Part shown: one piece after another, positions 44,208-54,508 of the stretch | Layout of the letters: every line of letters starts with the position of its first letter | Numbering within the stretch: position 1 is the stretch's first letter | Assembly (NCBI RefSeq): GCF_012295615.1 | Contig: NZ_CP051183.1 | Span: 2,631,001 to 2,695,000, forward strand | DNA length: 64,000 nucleotides | Direction: 5' to 3' | Source: Bermanella marisrubri | GTDB taxonomy: Bacteria > Pseudomonadota > Gammaproteobacteria > Pseudomonadales > Oceanobacteraceae | Made by a program: the position numbers and the translations under genes | Notes under the pieces: model-generated | Database searches by the model: none | Seen by the model: the letters and a program-made list of their open reading frames with translations, nothing else | Told to the model about the DNA's origin: nothing

Positions 44208-45932
44208 TTAGGTGCGCTCCGTTTTGCTTAACCACATATCACGCATGGCTCCCATTGGAACCTGCATTGGGTATACATGTTCTTCTGGATCAACCGCTAC
44301 ATTGACAAATACCAAGCGATCTTTGTATTTGTTAAAGCAATCATCCAGTGCACCTTTAAGTTGATCCTTGGTTTCTACATTGATACCAACGTGACCATAA
44401 GATTCAACCAGTTTCGTCCAATCCGGCAGTGACTCCATATAAGAGCTAGAGTGACGACCTTCATAGTTCATATCCTGCCATTGACGAACCATACCAAGAT
44501 AGCCGTTATTCAAGCAGAAGATTTTTACCGGAATACCATACTGCAAACAGGTAGAAAGCTCTTGAATATTCATCTGAATAGAGCCTTCGCCAGTTACACA
44601 AACCACCATATCGTCTTGATAGTTCAGTTTAATACCCATAGCGGCTGGCAAACCGAAACCCATGGTGCCAAGACCACCGGAATTGATCCATTTGTTAGGC
44701 TCATCAAACTTATAATATTGAGCAGCAAACATTTGGTGCTGGCCTACATCAGAAGTGATGTACGCTTGACCATTTGTAGCTTCCCAAAGGCCTTCAATAG
44801 CTTCTTGTGGTTTAAGTAAGCCGTTGTCATTTTTATCGTAATGACCACCATGACGCTTGCGCCACTCTTCGATTTGTTTCCACCAAGACGCCAATGCATC
44901 CGCGTCTGGCCTCTCTTTCATTTTGCTCAAGATATCCAGCATATCATTCAATACTGAATCCACTGGGCCAACGATTGGTACATCAACCTCTACCGTTTTC
45001 GAGATAGAAGATGGATCGATGTCGATATGAACGATAGTGGCATCTGGACAGAACTTAGCAGTTGAATTAGTTACACGATCGTCAAAACGTGCGCCAACCG
45101 CCAAAATTACATCCGCATGATGCATCGCCATGTTTGCTTCATAGCTACCATGCATACCCAACATACCAAGAGACTGCCTGTCAGTTGCTGGATAAGCGCC
45201 TAGTCCCATCAATGTTTGCGTAATAGGCGCATTTAATTCACGAGTCAGTTTACGTAGTTGCTCATGGGCACCACCTAAAATAACGCCACCACCGGAATAA
45301 ATGATCGGACGTTTGGCATTCACCATTAGTTCAACTGCTTTACGAATCTGACCGGCGTGACCTTTCGTTGGTGGTGTGTAAGAACGAATTTTTACTTTCT
45401 TAGGGTATTCGTATTCAAAGCGTTCGTTCGGCATAGTCATATCTTTCGGTACGTCTATTACTACCGGACCAGGGCGACCAGAAGTCGCTATATAAAACGC
45501 TTTTTTGACAATCTCTGGGATATCACGAGGATCCGTTACGCTAAAACTATGTTTAACGATTGGACGAGAGATACCCATCATATCGGTCTCTTGGAATGCA
45601 TCATCACCAATCAAGTGACTCATTACCTGTCCAGAGATAACGATCATTGGAATTGAGTCTGTAAAGGCTGTTGCAATACCTGTAATAGTATTTGTTGCGC
45701 CGGGACCCGAGGTCACCATGACGACGCCAGGTTTGCCAGATGCACGTGCGTAACCGTCAGCCATATGGGCTGCCGCTTGTTCATGACGGACCAGGACGTG
45801 CTTGACCGCGCTTTGCTGATAAATAGCATCATACACGTGTAACAAGCTACCACCTGGGTAACCATAAATATATTCAACTCCTTCCTCATGCAAGGAGCGA
45901 ACTAACATTTCTCCACCGGAAAGCATTTCCAC
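44208..45932 (-). CDS. ilvI: Acetolactate synthase 3 large subunit IlvI
   Basis: 574 residues from the GTG at 45932, exactly the E. coli IlvI length and start (MEMLSG). The GTG has AGAGGA eight bases upstream; a TTG at 45956 would add eight codons and has GGGGAG close by, but is not supported by homology. The catalytic Glu is E51 in [13 protein letters not shown]. The ThDP-diphosphate segment is [21 protein letters not shown], and the end is MWLSKTERT. It makes acetolactate and acetohydroxybutyrate in branched-chain amino acid synthesis. Downstream is ilvH. Confidence 0.94.
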   Translation of the reverse strand: MEMLSGGEMLVRSLHEEGVEYIYGYPGGSLLHVYDAIYQQSAVKHVLVRHEQAAAHMADGYARASGKPGVVMVTSGPGATNTITGIATAFTDSIPMIVISGQVMSHLIGDDAFQETDMMGISRPIVKHSFSVTDPRDIPEIVKKAFYIATSGRPGPVVIDVPKDMTMPNERFEYEYPKKVKIRSYTPPTKGHAGQIRKAVELMVNAKRPIIYSGGGVILGGAHEQLRKLTRELNAPITQTLMGLGAYPATDRQSLGMLGMHGSYEANMAMHHADVILAVGARFDDRVTNSTAKFCPDATIVHIDIDPSSISKTVEVDVPIVGPVDSVLNDMLDILSKMKERPDADALASWWKQIEEWRKRHGGHYDKNDNGLLKPQEAIEGLWEATNGQAYITSDVGQHQMFAAQYYKFDEPNKWINSGGLGTMGFGLPAAMGIKLNYQDDMVVCVTGEGSIQMNIQELSTCLQYGIPVKIFCLNNGYLGMVRQWQDMNYEGRHSSSYMESLPDWTKLVESYGHVGINVETKDQLKGALDDCFNKYKDRLVFVNVAVDPEEHVYPMQVPMGAMRDMWLSKTERT

Positions 45933-46017
45933 CGCTTTTTTCCTCTTTTTCAACAACTCCCCCCATTGGGAGCTTGAAATTCAATAGGTTGGCTTTTCAT
46001 ACACAACTCAAATGGGG

Positions 46018-46095
46018 TTAAAGATTCCCATGAGCCATACCATTTATGTCGAGTGGATGAAGCACGGATAGCACTGCACCATAATGTTGCTGCAT
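46018..46095 (-). promoter_or_regulatory. Possible ilvI leader peptide with hairpins
   Basis: A 25-codon frame on the minus strand, beginning MQQHYGAVLSVLHPLD, contains four Leu, two Val and one Ile among residues 7-16 and beyond. It ends 85 bases before the ilvI start. Its ATG has no good Shine-Dalgarno. CCCCATT just after its stop is complementary to AATGGGG next to the ilvI region. The gap 45933-46470 otherwise holds hairpins at 46086-46106 (GTTGC/GCAAC) and about 46128-46141 (CTGGAG/CTCCAG), and no other gene. Attenuation is only a hypothesis. Confidence 0.3.
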
Positions 46096-46470
46096 CTTAG
46101 GCAACAACTGAAAACTGGCTGGAGCGAGGTTGTCGTCTCCAGAACCCGCAAAAAAGCCTGATCAGGGGTATCTGCGTCGGCAAATTTTGGGGCCCGATAT
46201 TCTGACACTCGTACCTATTAAGTCAAGCTAGAATGGCTATTTCAGCCCTGTTTTCATCCGTAAATTGGGAGTAAAACAAAATAAATATCGAAAAACACGG
46301 AAAGCCCACACGGACACTGGGCTCTTAAGACTTCGACAAATTAAGTATATTTTTTAGAGCGGAGCATGCAAATGGTTCACTAATCACTTTGCATGATTGT
46401 AGACCCCTCTATGGTTTAGCCTGCGCGCATTTGATAATCTATCGCCAAAAATACTAAAAGAGATATCAGC

Positions 46471-46914
46471 ATGAGAATCAGCATTCTTATTTCAGTGTTG
46501 CTTTTCGCAATGCCCAGTTTAGCCCAAGTATATAAATGGGTAGATGATAATGGACAAACTCATTTCTCTCAGTTTCCTCCAAACGAATCCAAAGAGGCTG
46601 AACAGATAAACATTACTGTAGGAACTTCAGGTTCGGCGGAAGAAGCGAAAAAACGATTGCGGGAGCAACGGGAAAGCCTACTTAAAGATTCGATTGAGCG
46701 TGGCCTAGATGAAGAAGAAAAAATGCGCGCAAGGGCGGAAGCTGAGGATCAACAAAAACGCTGTGAACAAGCACGAGAACAACTTACAACATTGCAAACA
46801 GGAGGTCGTGTATTCACGACGAACGAGGCTGGAGAGCGCGAATATCTTGACGATCAGAAACGCCAAGATATGATTAAAAAGACTCAAGCACGTGTAAACG
46901 AAGCCTGTAATTAA
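46471..46914 (+). CDS. DUF4124 domain-containing secreted protein
   Basis: 147 residues with a signal peptide (residues 1-18). DUF4124 motif VYKWVDDNGQTHFSQFPP directly follows. The rest is a charged coiled coil (EEAKKRLREQRESLLKDSIE). DUF4124 proteins are periplasmic and of unknown role. The stop is three bases from the end of the convergent pgeF gene. Confidence 0.9.
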   Translation: MRISILISVLLFAMPSLAQVYKWVDDNGQTHFSQFPPNESKEAEQINITVGTSGSAEEAKKRLREQRESLLKDSIERGLDEEEKMRARAEAEDQQKRCEQAREQLTTLQTGGRVFTTNEAGEREYLDDQKRQDMIKKTQARVNEACN

Positions 46915-46917
46915 CTA

Positions 46918-47640
46918 TTACTGATTTTCTATCCAAATACAGGACGCCATGCGTCCTGTCATACCATCTCGGCGATAACTAAAATATTTGTCCTCTTGTG
47001 TAAACGTACATTCCATTCCACCGTAGATTCGTTTGACACCCTGAGCCAATAAACGAATGCGCGCAAGGGCGTACATATCACCCAACCATTTACCCTTATT
47101 TGAGCTTGCTCTAAAACAGCTCTCTGCATCAGCATTGCGCTCAATAAAACCGTCTCGTACTTCAGGCCCCACTTCAAATGCATTCGGTCCGATGGCAGGG
47201 CCCAAATAGGCGATTATTACGTCATCACCAGAAAACTTGCTAAGTGTTGCCTCTAATACACCCTCCATTAAGCCTTTCCAGCCTGCATGGGCTGCAGCCA
47301 CCTTTGTACCTTGCACATTGGTAAATAAGACGGGTAGGCAATCAGCTGTCATGACAGCGCAGACTGCTGCTGGTGAATCGCTGAACACAGCATCGGCTTC
47401 AATACCTGATTGAGCTGTATTTGCATCAACCACGACTGTGCCATGAACCTGCTGTAGCCACGCAGGCTCACCAGGCAAATGTTGATACAGGCGAGAACGA
47501 TTTTCCTTGACCGCTTGCGGATCATCTTCGACATGATGACCAAGGTTCAAACTATCGTAGGGTGCGCTACTCACGCCGCCATCGCGCGTTGTAATCAACG
47601 TTTTAATATGTTTTGGAACCGGCCAATCTGCGCTGTACAT
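46918..47640 (-). CDS. pgeF: Peptidoglycan editing factor PgeF (laccase-domain)
   Basis: 240 residues. LNLGHHVEDDPQAVKENR, QVHGTVVVDA, AVMTADCLPVLFT, AAHAGWKGLMEGVLEA and YLGPAIGPNAFEVG are the YfiH/PgeF blocks, with the His and Cys zinc ligands. It removes misincorporated L-Ser from peptidoglycan precursors in E. coli. It lies five bases downstream of rluD, the usual order. Confidence 0.94.
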   Translation of the reverse strand: MYSADWPVPKHIKTLITTRDGGVSSAPYDSLNLGHHVEDDPQAVKENRSRLYQHLPGEPAWLQQVHGTVVVDANTAQSGIEADAVFSDSPAAVCAVMTADCLPVLFTNVQGTKVAAAHAGWKGLMEGVLEATLSKFSGDDVIIAYLGPAIGPNAFEVGPEVRDGFIERNADAESCFRASSNKGKWLGDMYALARIRLLAQGVKRIYGGMECTFTQEDKYFSYRRDGMTGRMASCIWIENQ

Positions 47641-47644
47641 GGTT

Positions 47645-48613
47645 TTAAATTCCGTCGTGATATTGTTCGGCGTCGTAATTCAATTCTTCCAGAAGCTCTT
47701 CAAAGTCATCGGGCAAAGACACCTGCCAAGACATTAATTCATTGGTAGCAGGATGATGCAACTCCAGTTTCACCGCATGCAGTGCTTGGCGTGGAAACTC
47801 ACGCAATACTTCTCGCAATTCCTGACTAAGGCCTTTAGGGAAACGCACCTTACCGCCATAGGTTGCGTCTCCAACCAAAGGATGCTGCATATGAGCCATA
47901 TGTACACGAATTTGATGCGTTCGACCGGTTTCTAACTTGACTCGGATATGTGTATGGGCTGGATATTGCTTTACTACTCGATAATGGGTAATCGCCTCTT
48001 TGCCTGTCGGATGGACAGCCATCTTTGTGCGATCTTTACTGTGGCGAGCGATAGGTTCACTGATTTTTCCGCCACCCGTCATTTTACCCTGTATCACTGC
48101 CTCGTATTCGCGTCCCATTTGACGGCTTTGTAGCTGTTCTACAAGATGATTCTGTGCTTGCAACGTCTTAGCCACCACCATTAACCCAGTTGTGTCTTTA
48201 TCCAAACGGTGCACAATGCCCGCTCTGGGGATTGTTTCCAACGATGGGCAATGATGCAACAAGCCATTGAGCAAAGTACCAGTTAGATTACCCGCCGCTG
48301 GATGCACCACCAGATCCGCGGGTTTATCAATAACAATGATATGCTCGTCTTCATAAACAATTGGAAAGTCGATATCTTCAGCTATCCATTCACCCTCCGC
48401 TTGCAGCGTCACATCCAGCGTAAGCGTTTCTCCCCCTATCAGCTTGTCTTTGGGCTTGCGCACAGCGCCATCGATTTTTAGCTCGCCATCTTTAATCCAA
48501 GACTGGAGACGAGCGCGACTGTAGTCAGGGAACAATTGCGCGGCTATTTGATCCAAGCGCCTATTGCCGAGTTCATTCGGGACAACAACGGTTTCGTTAA
48601 TATGCTCTGGCAT
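47645..48613 (-). CDS. rluD: 23S rRNA pseudouridine synthase RluD
   Basis: 322 residues. The N-terminal S4 domain (LDQIAAQLFPDYSRARLQSWI) and the catalytic block GIVHRLDKDTTGLMVVAKT with its Asp are clear, followed by HTHIRVKLETGRTHQIRVHMAH. RluD modifies U1911, U1915 and U1917 in helix 69 of 23S rRNA. It is divergent from bamD, as is common in gammaproteobacteria. Confidence 0.94.
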   Translation of the reverse strand: MPEHINETVVVPNELGNRRLDQIAAQLFPDYSRARLQSWIKDGELKIDGAVRKPKDKLIGGETLTLDVTLQAEGEWIAEDIDFPIVYEDEHIIVIDKPADLVVHPAAGNLTGTLLNGLLHHCPSLETIPRAGIVHRLDKDTTGLMVVAKTLQAQNHLVEQLQSRQMGREYEAVIQGKMTGGGKISEPIARHSKDRTKMAVHPTGKEAITHYRVVKQYPAHTHIRVKLETGRTHQIRVHMAHMQHPLVGDATYGGKVRFPKGLSQELREVLREFPRQALHAVKLELHHPATNELMSWQVSLPDDFEELLEELNYDAEQYHDGI

Positions 48614-48725
48614 GGTTTTTCAATAAACCTTATCAAATTGGGGCTGCTTGCACCTTGGTCATCCAAGATGCATGTGGTTAAATGCCCCACTTATTTCAAA
48701 TATCGAGATTATATCAGATACGATT

Positions 48726-49547
48726 ATGCGATTCCTGATTCTACTAATAACAATTGCCAGCTTGGCCGCCTGTTCCTCTTCCGGTAAACGTCCTGATCAA
48801 GAATTAAGCGAGCGTGGTATATACGATAAGGCGATGGAAGCCATTGGGAACGAAAACTTCTTTTTGGCTATCGAAACCCTAGAGCGCCTAGAAAACCGTT
48901 ACCCATTTGGTAAATACAGCGAGCAAGCGCAGCTCGAAATGATTCATGCGCAATACCAAGCACAAGATTTAGAAAATGCTCGTGCGACAGCGGAACGCTT
49001 TATTCGCTTGCACCCACAGCACCCAAAAGTGGATTACGCCTATTACATGAAGGCGCTTACAACCTATGAACTTGGGCTAAGTCTAGTAGAGCGTTACTTT
49101 GCTGATGAAGAATCACAGCGCGATCCAAGCCCGGCGCAAGAGTCTTTCAATGAACTAGCGGAACTCATAAAACGCTTTCCCAATAGCGAATATGCCGCTG
49201 ACGCTCGTCAACGCATGATCTATTTGCGCGACCGCATCGCCCTACATGAGATCCATGTGGCTCGCTATTACCTAAAACGCCACGCTTACGTGGCGGCGGC
49301 AAATCGTGGCCGAAACGTAGTAGAGAACTTTCAAGGCACAAAACAGGTGGATGACGGCCTAGCAATGATGGTAGAAGCCTACACCTTGTTAGGTCAAAAA
49401 GACTTGGCGGACAAAAGCCTTAAAGTACTGAAAGCCAATTATCCAGAGCACGAACAACTAGTAGACGGAAAGTTTCAACTCAGCGGCTGGCACAAAAAGG
49501 ACCATCGCAGTATATGGAATGTCATGACCTTTGGGTTGGTGGATTAA
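48726..49547 (+). CDS. bamD: Outer membrane protein assembly factor BamD
   Basis: 273 residues from the ATG at 48726; an open frame from 48648 adds 26 codons without homology. The lipobox LAAC is at residues 13-16. Five TPR-like repeats follow (YDKAMEAIGNENFFLAIETLERLENRYPFG; YAYYMKALTTYELGLSLVERYF; RYYLKRHAYVAAANRGRNVV). The lipoprotein is an essential part of the BAM complex. Confidence 0.93.
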   Translation: MRFLILLITIASLAACSSSGKRPDQELSERGIYDKAMEAIGNENFFLAIETLERLENRYPFGKYSEQAQLEMIHAQYQAQDLENARATAERFIRLHPQHPKVDYAYYMKALTTYELGLSLVERYFADEESQRDPSPAQESFNELAELIKRFPNSEYAADARQRMIYLRDRIALHEIHVARYYLKRHAYVAAANRGRNVVENFQGTKQVDDGLAMMVEAYTLLGQKDLADKSLKVLKANYPEHEQLVDGKFQLSGWHKKDHRSIWNVMTFGLVD

Positions 49548-49592
49548 TCCAAAGAGATCACCTAGAAACATAGAAAGTGATCAATAAAAATC

Positions 49593-49630
49593 AAAAAAGG
49601 CGCTGCAATCAAAATTACAGCGCCTTTTTT
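49593..49630. terminator. Bidirectional terminator between bamD and ffh
   Basis: AAAAAAGGCGCTG (49593-49605) pairs with CAGCGCCTTTTTT (49618-49630) around a 12-base loop, giving a T tract in each direction. It lies between convergent genes. Confidence 0.92.
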
Positions 49631-49691
49631 ATTACTTGGCAATTATAAGTGGTGACGCGAGGCAATAGCTGCTAAGCCAGCTGAGTCATAC

Positions 49692-51107
49692 CTATTTAAA
49701 TGGAAAACCTCCACCTGGGCCGCCCATACCAGGAGGCATACCGCCCCCCGGACCACCTTGGCCACCCATGCCTTTCATAGCGCCAAGCATTTTCTTCATG
49801 CCGCCTTTGCCCTTCATCTTCTTCATCATTTTTTGCATCTGCTTATGCTGCTTTAGGACGCGATTGATGGCTTGGATATCGGTGCCAGAACCAGAGGCAA
49901 TACGTTTTTTGCGACTTCCGTTGATTTTATCTGGGAAGGCTCGCTCCATTGGCGTCATAGAGTTTATGATGGCTTCGGTCTGTCCCATTTGTTTTTCAGC
50001 AGCGCCCATCTGATCCGCCGCTGCGCCCATATTACCCATACCAGGCAGCTTATCCATCATGCCCATTAAGCCGCCCATGTTTTTCATTTGCAGCAATTGG
50101 TCTCGGAAATCTTCCAAATCAAAACCTTTGCCTTTTTGCAGTTTTTTCGCAAGTTTGTCGGCTTTACTTTTGTCAATCTTGCGTTCGGCTTCCTCAATGA
50201 GCGACATGACATCACCCATATCCAAAATACGGGACGCTACACGATCAGGGTGGAACGGCTCAAGCGCATCAGTCTTCTCACCCATACCCATAAATTTGAT
50301 CGGTTTGCCTGTCACGTGGCGCACAGAAAGAGCTGCACCACCACGAGCATCACCGTCAGCTTTCGTCAATACCACACCCGTTAGCGGTAATGCTTCGCTA
50401 AACGCTTTTGCAGTATTTGCAGCATCCTGACCCGTCATAGCATCGACTACGAATAGTGTCTCAACTGGGTCTATGGCTTTGTGTAAACTCTGAATCTCGG
50501 CCATCATATCTTCATCAACAGCCAAACGACCGGCCGTGTCGACAATTAACACATCGGCAAATTGTGTTTTTGCTTCCTTGATTGCATTGTTGGCGATATC
50601 TACAGGCTTTTGCTTTTCATCTGATGGGAAGAACTGTGCACCCACTTCACTGGCCAGCGTTTCAAGTTGCTTAATAGCCGCAGGACGATAAACATCCGCA
50701 CTCACCACCATGACCTTTTTCTTTTCACGTTCTTTTAGGTAACGCGCAAGCTTGCCCACTGTGGTGGTTTTACCCGCACCCTGTAGGCCTGCCATCAAAA
50801 TGACCGCAGGGGGCTTTGCAGCGAGATCCAAACTTTCATTAGCCTCGCCCATGACGCTTTGCAGCTCTTCCTGAACGATCTTTAAGAATGCTTGACCTGG
50901 ACTCAGACTTTTTAGAACTTCACTACCAACGGCACGCTCTTTTACTTGGTTAGTAAACGCTTTCACCACTGGTAAAGCGACATCTGCTTCTAACAAGGCC
51001 ATGCGAACTTCTCGCAACGTTCCCTTGATGTTGTCTTCTGTGATCTTTGATTTTCCACTGATGGCGCGCAGCGCGCCATTTAAGCGGTCTTGTAAATTCT
51101 CAAACAT
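49692..51107 (-). CDS. ffh: Signal recognition particle protein Ffh
   Basis: 471 residues. An N domain, then the G domain: GLQGAGKTTTVGKLA (P-loop), DTAGRLAVDEDMMAE, TKADGDARGGAAL. The M domain is Met-rich (MKNMGGLMGMMDKLPGMGNMG) with the SRP RNA-binding RIASGSGTD, and a Gly/Met/Pro-rich tail that is somewhat longer than in E. coli. It recognises signal sequences at the ribosome with 4.5S RNA. The gene is divergent from the CcsA-like gene. Confidence 0.96.
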   Translation of the reverse strand: MFENLQDRLNGALRAISGKSKITEDNIKGTLREVRMALLEADVALPVVKAFTNQVKERAVGSEVLKSLSPGQAFLKIVQEELQSVMGEANESLDLAAKPPAVILMAGLQGAGKTTTVGKLARYLKEREKKKVMVVSADVYRPAAIKQLETLASEVGAQFFPSDEKQKPVDIANNAIKEAKTQFADVLIVDTAGRLAVDEDMMAEIQSLHKAIDPVETLFVVDAMTGQDAANTAKAFSEALPLTGVVLTKADGDARGGAALSVRHVTGKPIKFMGMGEKTDALEPFHPDRVASRILDMGDVMSLIEEAERKIDKSKADKLAKKLQKGKGFDLEDFRDQLLQMKNMGGLMGMMDKLPGMGNMGAAADQMGAAEKQMGQTEAIINSMTPMERAFPDKINGSRKKRIASGSGTDIQAINRVLKQHKQMQKMMKKMKGKGGMKKMLGAMKGMGGQGGPGGGMPPGMGGPGGGFPFK

Positions 51108-51312
51108 GTTTAATTTCTCAAATCTTAGGTCTTAGCCACGTGGTTTGGACTTTAATCTAGCGTAAATTCTCGGCCTAAACGCGTGAGAGCCGCTTTTTGG
51201 CTCTATACTTCCGACCCATCTGTGTGCACAATTAGTCCAATTATAAAGATAACTGCAACGCATGAACACAGGGGATTAGCTTCTGTGTTAGGTATGAGGA
51301 AAAACACTAGGA

Positions 51313-52113
51313 ATGGCCACTTCATTCGCTGTCATCGCCATCGTTCTTTATAGCGCTAGCGCCATACGCCAATACATAACTATCGGAAACCCGCAAAAGG
51401 TTAATCGCCAACTGGTTTTAGGACTTGGCACATCAGCCGTCGCGAGCCATGTTTTACATTGGGTTTTTGTTGTCTCTGAAGGCCAGTTTTCGTTTGGTTT
51501 TTTTATGGTGGGCTCACTCATCGCCTTGGTAGTCAGCTTCTTGTTTGTGCTCAGTGCCTTGAAAAAACCATTGGAGCCGCTTTTGCTCGGCGTATTCCCC
51601 ATGAGCGCGGTCATTCTTATTATTAATATACTAGCTCCTAACCAACCAGAGAGCCTCGAGCATAGCATTGGTTCAGGTATTCTAAGTCATATAATATTGT
51701 CCATTGTGGCCTACAGTGTACTCATCATTGCAGCGTTTCAGGCTATTTTACTAATGGTTCAAGATCATCATCTCAAGCATAAGCAACTGGACGGCATCAT
51801 GCGGGTACTGCCACCACTGCAAACCATGGAACGCTTGCTTTTCGAGATGCTAACAGTGGGCACTGTGCTGCTTTCCCTCTCCATATTGTCTGGCTTTGTG
51901 TTCATTGAGGACTTCTTCGCTCAACACTTGGTCCACAAAACTGCATTCACAATTTTAGCGTGGGCCACCTTTAGCTTTTTATTGTTCGCCCACTGGAAAT
52001 TCGGCTGGCGTGGCAATCAAGCCTCTCGCTGGACTTTGGCAGGCACCAGTTTCTTGATACTGGCCTACTTTGGCAGCAAATTTGTGTTGGAGATCCTTTT
52101 GGGGCGGCCCTAA
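51313..52113 (+). CDS. CcsA-like inner membrane protein YpjD
   Basis: 266 residues with about eight hydrophobic segments, of the cytochrome c assembly (CcmF/CcsA) family. HHLKHKQLDGIMRVLPPLQTMERLLFEML is the conserved loop, and LLFAHWKFGWRGNQASRWTL carries the conserved His/Trp. Family members between ffh and a CNNM/CorC gene are the E. coli-type YpjD. Function is not known; a haem link has been suggested for the fold. Confidence 0.9.
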   Translation: MATSFAVIAIVLYSASAIRQYITIGNPQKVNRQLVLGLGTSAVASHVLHWVFVVSEGQFSFGFFMVGSLIALVVSFLFVLSALKKPLEPLLLGVFPMSAVILIINILAPNQPESLEHSIGSGILSHIILSIVAYSVLIIAAFQAILLMVQDHHLKHKQLDGIMRVLPPLQTMERLLFEMLTVGTVLLSLSILSGFVFIEDFFAQHLVHKTAFTILAWATFSFLLFAHWKFGWRGNQASRWTLAGTSFLILAYFGSKFVLEILLGRP

Positions 52114-52185
52114 GTAAGCGCAGCCCCTTTGGTTCAGCATAAAATCTGTTAAACTCCTCCCTTCTTTAGCCAATTGGAAACCTGA

Positions 52186-53454
52186 GTGAACGACATCCCA
52201 TTAAGCGTCCTTTTCATATCGCTTTTCGTTTTATTAGTGTGTTCTGCTTTCTTCTCTAGCTCAGAAACGGGCATGATGTCTTTAAATCGCTATCGCATGC
52301 GGCACTTGGCTAAACAAGGCCATGGCGGTGCTAAACGTGCATCTCAATTACTGGCTCGTACTGATCGCTTAATTGGCGTCATTCTAATTGGCAATAATTT
52401 TGTAAATATCGCTGCAGCATCCATTGCTACGTTAATTGCTCAACGCATTTGGGTAGACAACCCTGAACTGGGGGTGTCAATAGCTACTGTGTTGCTTACT
52501 CTAGTCGTTTTAATATTCGCCGAAGTAACACCAAAAACCATTGCAGCCAACCATCCAGAAAAGGTCGCCTACCCGTTCAGCTACTTATTGCGACCTCTAT
52601 TATTTCTACTAATGCCGTTTGTGTATGTGGTCAATACCATTGCCAATTTCTTGATTCGCTTAACGGGTATAAAGCTCGATCAAGACAGTAAAGATCTATT
52701 GAGCACCGAAGAATTCCGCACATTGATTCATGAAGCAGGTGCAATGATCCCGCCAAAACGCCAGCAAATGCTTCTCTCTATTTTGGATCTCGAAACAGTG
52801 CGAGTAAATGACATCATGGTGCCGCGCAATGAAATTGTGGGCATAGATTTAGATGACGATATTCGTGAGATTGAAAATACTCTACGCAACAGCCAGCACA
52901 CTCGACTGCCGGTGTGGAAAGGCAATATCAATAATATTTTGGGCATGCTGCACATGCGCAATGCTGCCAAAGTTTTAGCACAACCAGAGTTCACCAAAGC
53001 TGAGCTATTGCAGGCAACCCGAGAACCCTACTTTGTTCCCGAAACGGCTCAGTTACACAATCAGCTGTTTAACTTCCAAAGTGAGCAACGTCGAATTGCT
53101 ATCGTGGTAGACGAGTACGGGAATGTACAAGGTATAGCAACACTAGAAGATATACTCGAAGAAATTGTAGGTGATTTCACCACTGATATGTCAGCCACAA
53201 GTTTAGATGTCATGCCGCAAGACGATGGTAGTTTTATTATCGATGGCACGATTACCATTCGCGAATTAAACAAAGCCTTAAATTATGAGTTATCTATGGA
53301 TGGACCTAAAACATTCAGTGGCTTGATTATTGAACATCTAGAATCGATCCCCGATAGCAACATATGCTTAAAGATAGACGATTACCCTATCGAAATATTA
53401 AAAGTAAAAGCCAATACTATTGCCTCAGCTAAGATTTATCCGATTCCTAAATAA
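52186..53454 (+). CDS. CNNM/HlyC-CorC family protein (YfjD-like)
   Basis: 422 residues, GTG start. N-terminal DUF21 with four hydrophobic segments (FFSSSETGMMSLNRYRMRHL), then a CBS pair (VNDIMVPRNEIVGIDLDDDI and REPYFVPETAQL) and a CorC/HlyC C-terminal domain (FQSEQRRIAIVVDEYGNVQG, EEIVGDF). Proteins of this family are linked to magnesium and cobalt homeostasis. Confidence 0.93.
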   Translation: MNDIPLSVLFISLFVLLVCSAFFSSSETGMMSLNRYRMRHLAKQGHGGAKRASQLLARTDRLIGVILIGNNFVNIAAASIATLIAQRIWVDNPELGVSIATVLLTLVVLIFAEVTPKTIAANHPEKVAYPFSYLLRPLLFLLMPFVYVVNTIANFLIRLTGIKLDQDSKDLLSTEEFRTLIHEAGAMIPPKRQQMLLSILDLETVRVNDIMVPRNEIVGIDLDDDIREIENTLRNSQHTRLPVWKGNINNILGMLHMRNAAKVLAQPEFTKAELLQATREPYFVPETAQLHNQLFNFQSEQRRIAIVVDEYGNVQGIATLEDILEEIVGDFTTDMSATSLDVMPQDDGSFIIDGTITIRELNKALNYELSMDGPKTFSGLIIEHLESIPDSNICLKIDDYPIEILKVKANTIASAKIYPIPK

Positions 53455-53587
53455 ACTGCTAATTTCTTAGCAACTCTATACACAGTGTTTCAGCGGTAAG
53501 GCTCGTCATGAGCCTTGTCTTGAACTAACCTTACAGTTTTCTCAGTTGTCAGATGCATTCTGACTTCACAGTTTATTCGAGTAACGA

Positions 53588-54478
53588 ATGCCTCAATTGA
53601 TTCACCGCCCTTACGCCATTTTAATTCTTGTGGTAACCGCTACGCTTTTTGCTGGCAATCATATTTCTGCTCGCATTGCATTTGAACATGATACGGGACT
53701 TTTACTGGCGATCTTATTGCGCGGGCTCACAGCATTAAGCCTGATGCTAATCATTGCTTATCGTCAGAGAGCTTCATTTGCCATTCCCGCCGGACAACGA
53801 TTCTGGGTGTTTAGCTTAGGCATTCTGATTGCTTTACAGAGCCTTTGTTTGTATTCCTCTATCGTGCGTATCCCAGTTGCTATGTCCCTATTGTTGGTAA
53901 ATACATGGCCGATGATGTTCATTCTAGCCAGTTGGATAATGGGTAAACGTCAACCCGATGCACTCACCTTTGGTTTATTGTTTTTTATTCTTGTTGGCCT
54001 GGCATTAGTTCTCGATGTAACAAGCTTGGGAAACATGACTGCTGAAAAACAAATAGGAATAATTCTTGGTCTACTCGCCGCTCTTTTCTTAGCGATTACT
54101 ATGTGGCTGACTCAGTACCACTTGCACGCCTTGCCTGGTTCCGTTCGAAGTGCTTATACGATGATGACTGTGGTTGCTGTAATGATCATTGCTGGGGCCA
54201 TGGACTGGGTACCCGGAGGATTAAAGGTACCGCAAGCTACAGAGGGCTGGTTTGGCTTACTCGGTTTATCAATACTCTACGGCATTGCATTTACTTTGCT
54301 CTTCGTTTTGGCACCGCGACTCGATATGGGTCGAAATTCTCCAGTGCTCAACTTTGAACCTGTTGCGTCTTTATTTTTAGGATTTGTTTTCCTTGGTCAA
54401 TTTCTTCTACCGATGCAGCTCGTTGGTGGAGCAATTGTCATTGCCGGCATATTGGCCATTGGGTTCAAGGGCCAATAA
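53588..54478 (+). CDS. EamA-family (DMT) transporter
   Basis: 296 residues, ten hydrophobic segments, two EamA repeats (FAGNHISARIAFEHDTGLLL and ILGLLAALFLAITMWLT), ending GAIVIAGILAIGFKGQ. The substrate is unknown. It is convergent with purT. Confidence 0.9.
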   Translation: MPQLIHRPYAILILVVTATLFAGNHISARIAFEHDTGLLLAILLRGLTALSLMLIIAYRQRASFAIPAGQRFWVFSLGILIALQSLCLYSSIVRIPVAMSLLLVNTWPMMFILASWIMGKRQPDALTFGLLFFILVGLALVLDVTSLGNMTAEKQIGIILGLLAALFLAITMWLTQYHLHALPGSVRSAYTMMTVVAVMIIAGAMDWVPGGLKVPQATEGWFGLLGLSILYGIAFTLLFVLAPRLDMGRNSPVLNFEPVASLFLGFVFLGQFLLPMQLVGGAIVIAGILAIGFKGQ

Positions 54479-54508
54479 GCCGACGAATGAATTAGCTATG
54501 TGCCGTAG

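Noticed and set aside
45933-45956. TTG start giving an eight-codon longer IlvI
   Set aside because: The GTG at 45932 gives the standard 574-residue protein with the MEMLSG start and a correctly spaced AGAGGA.
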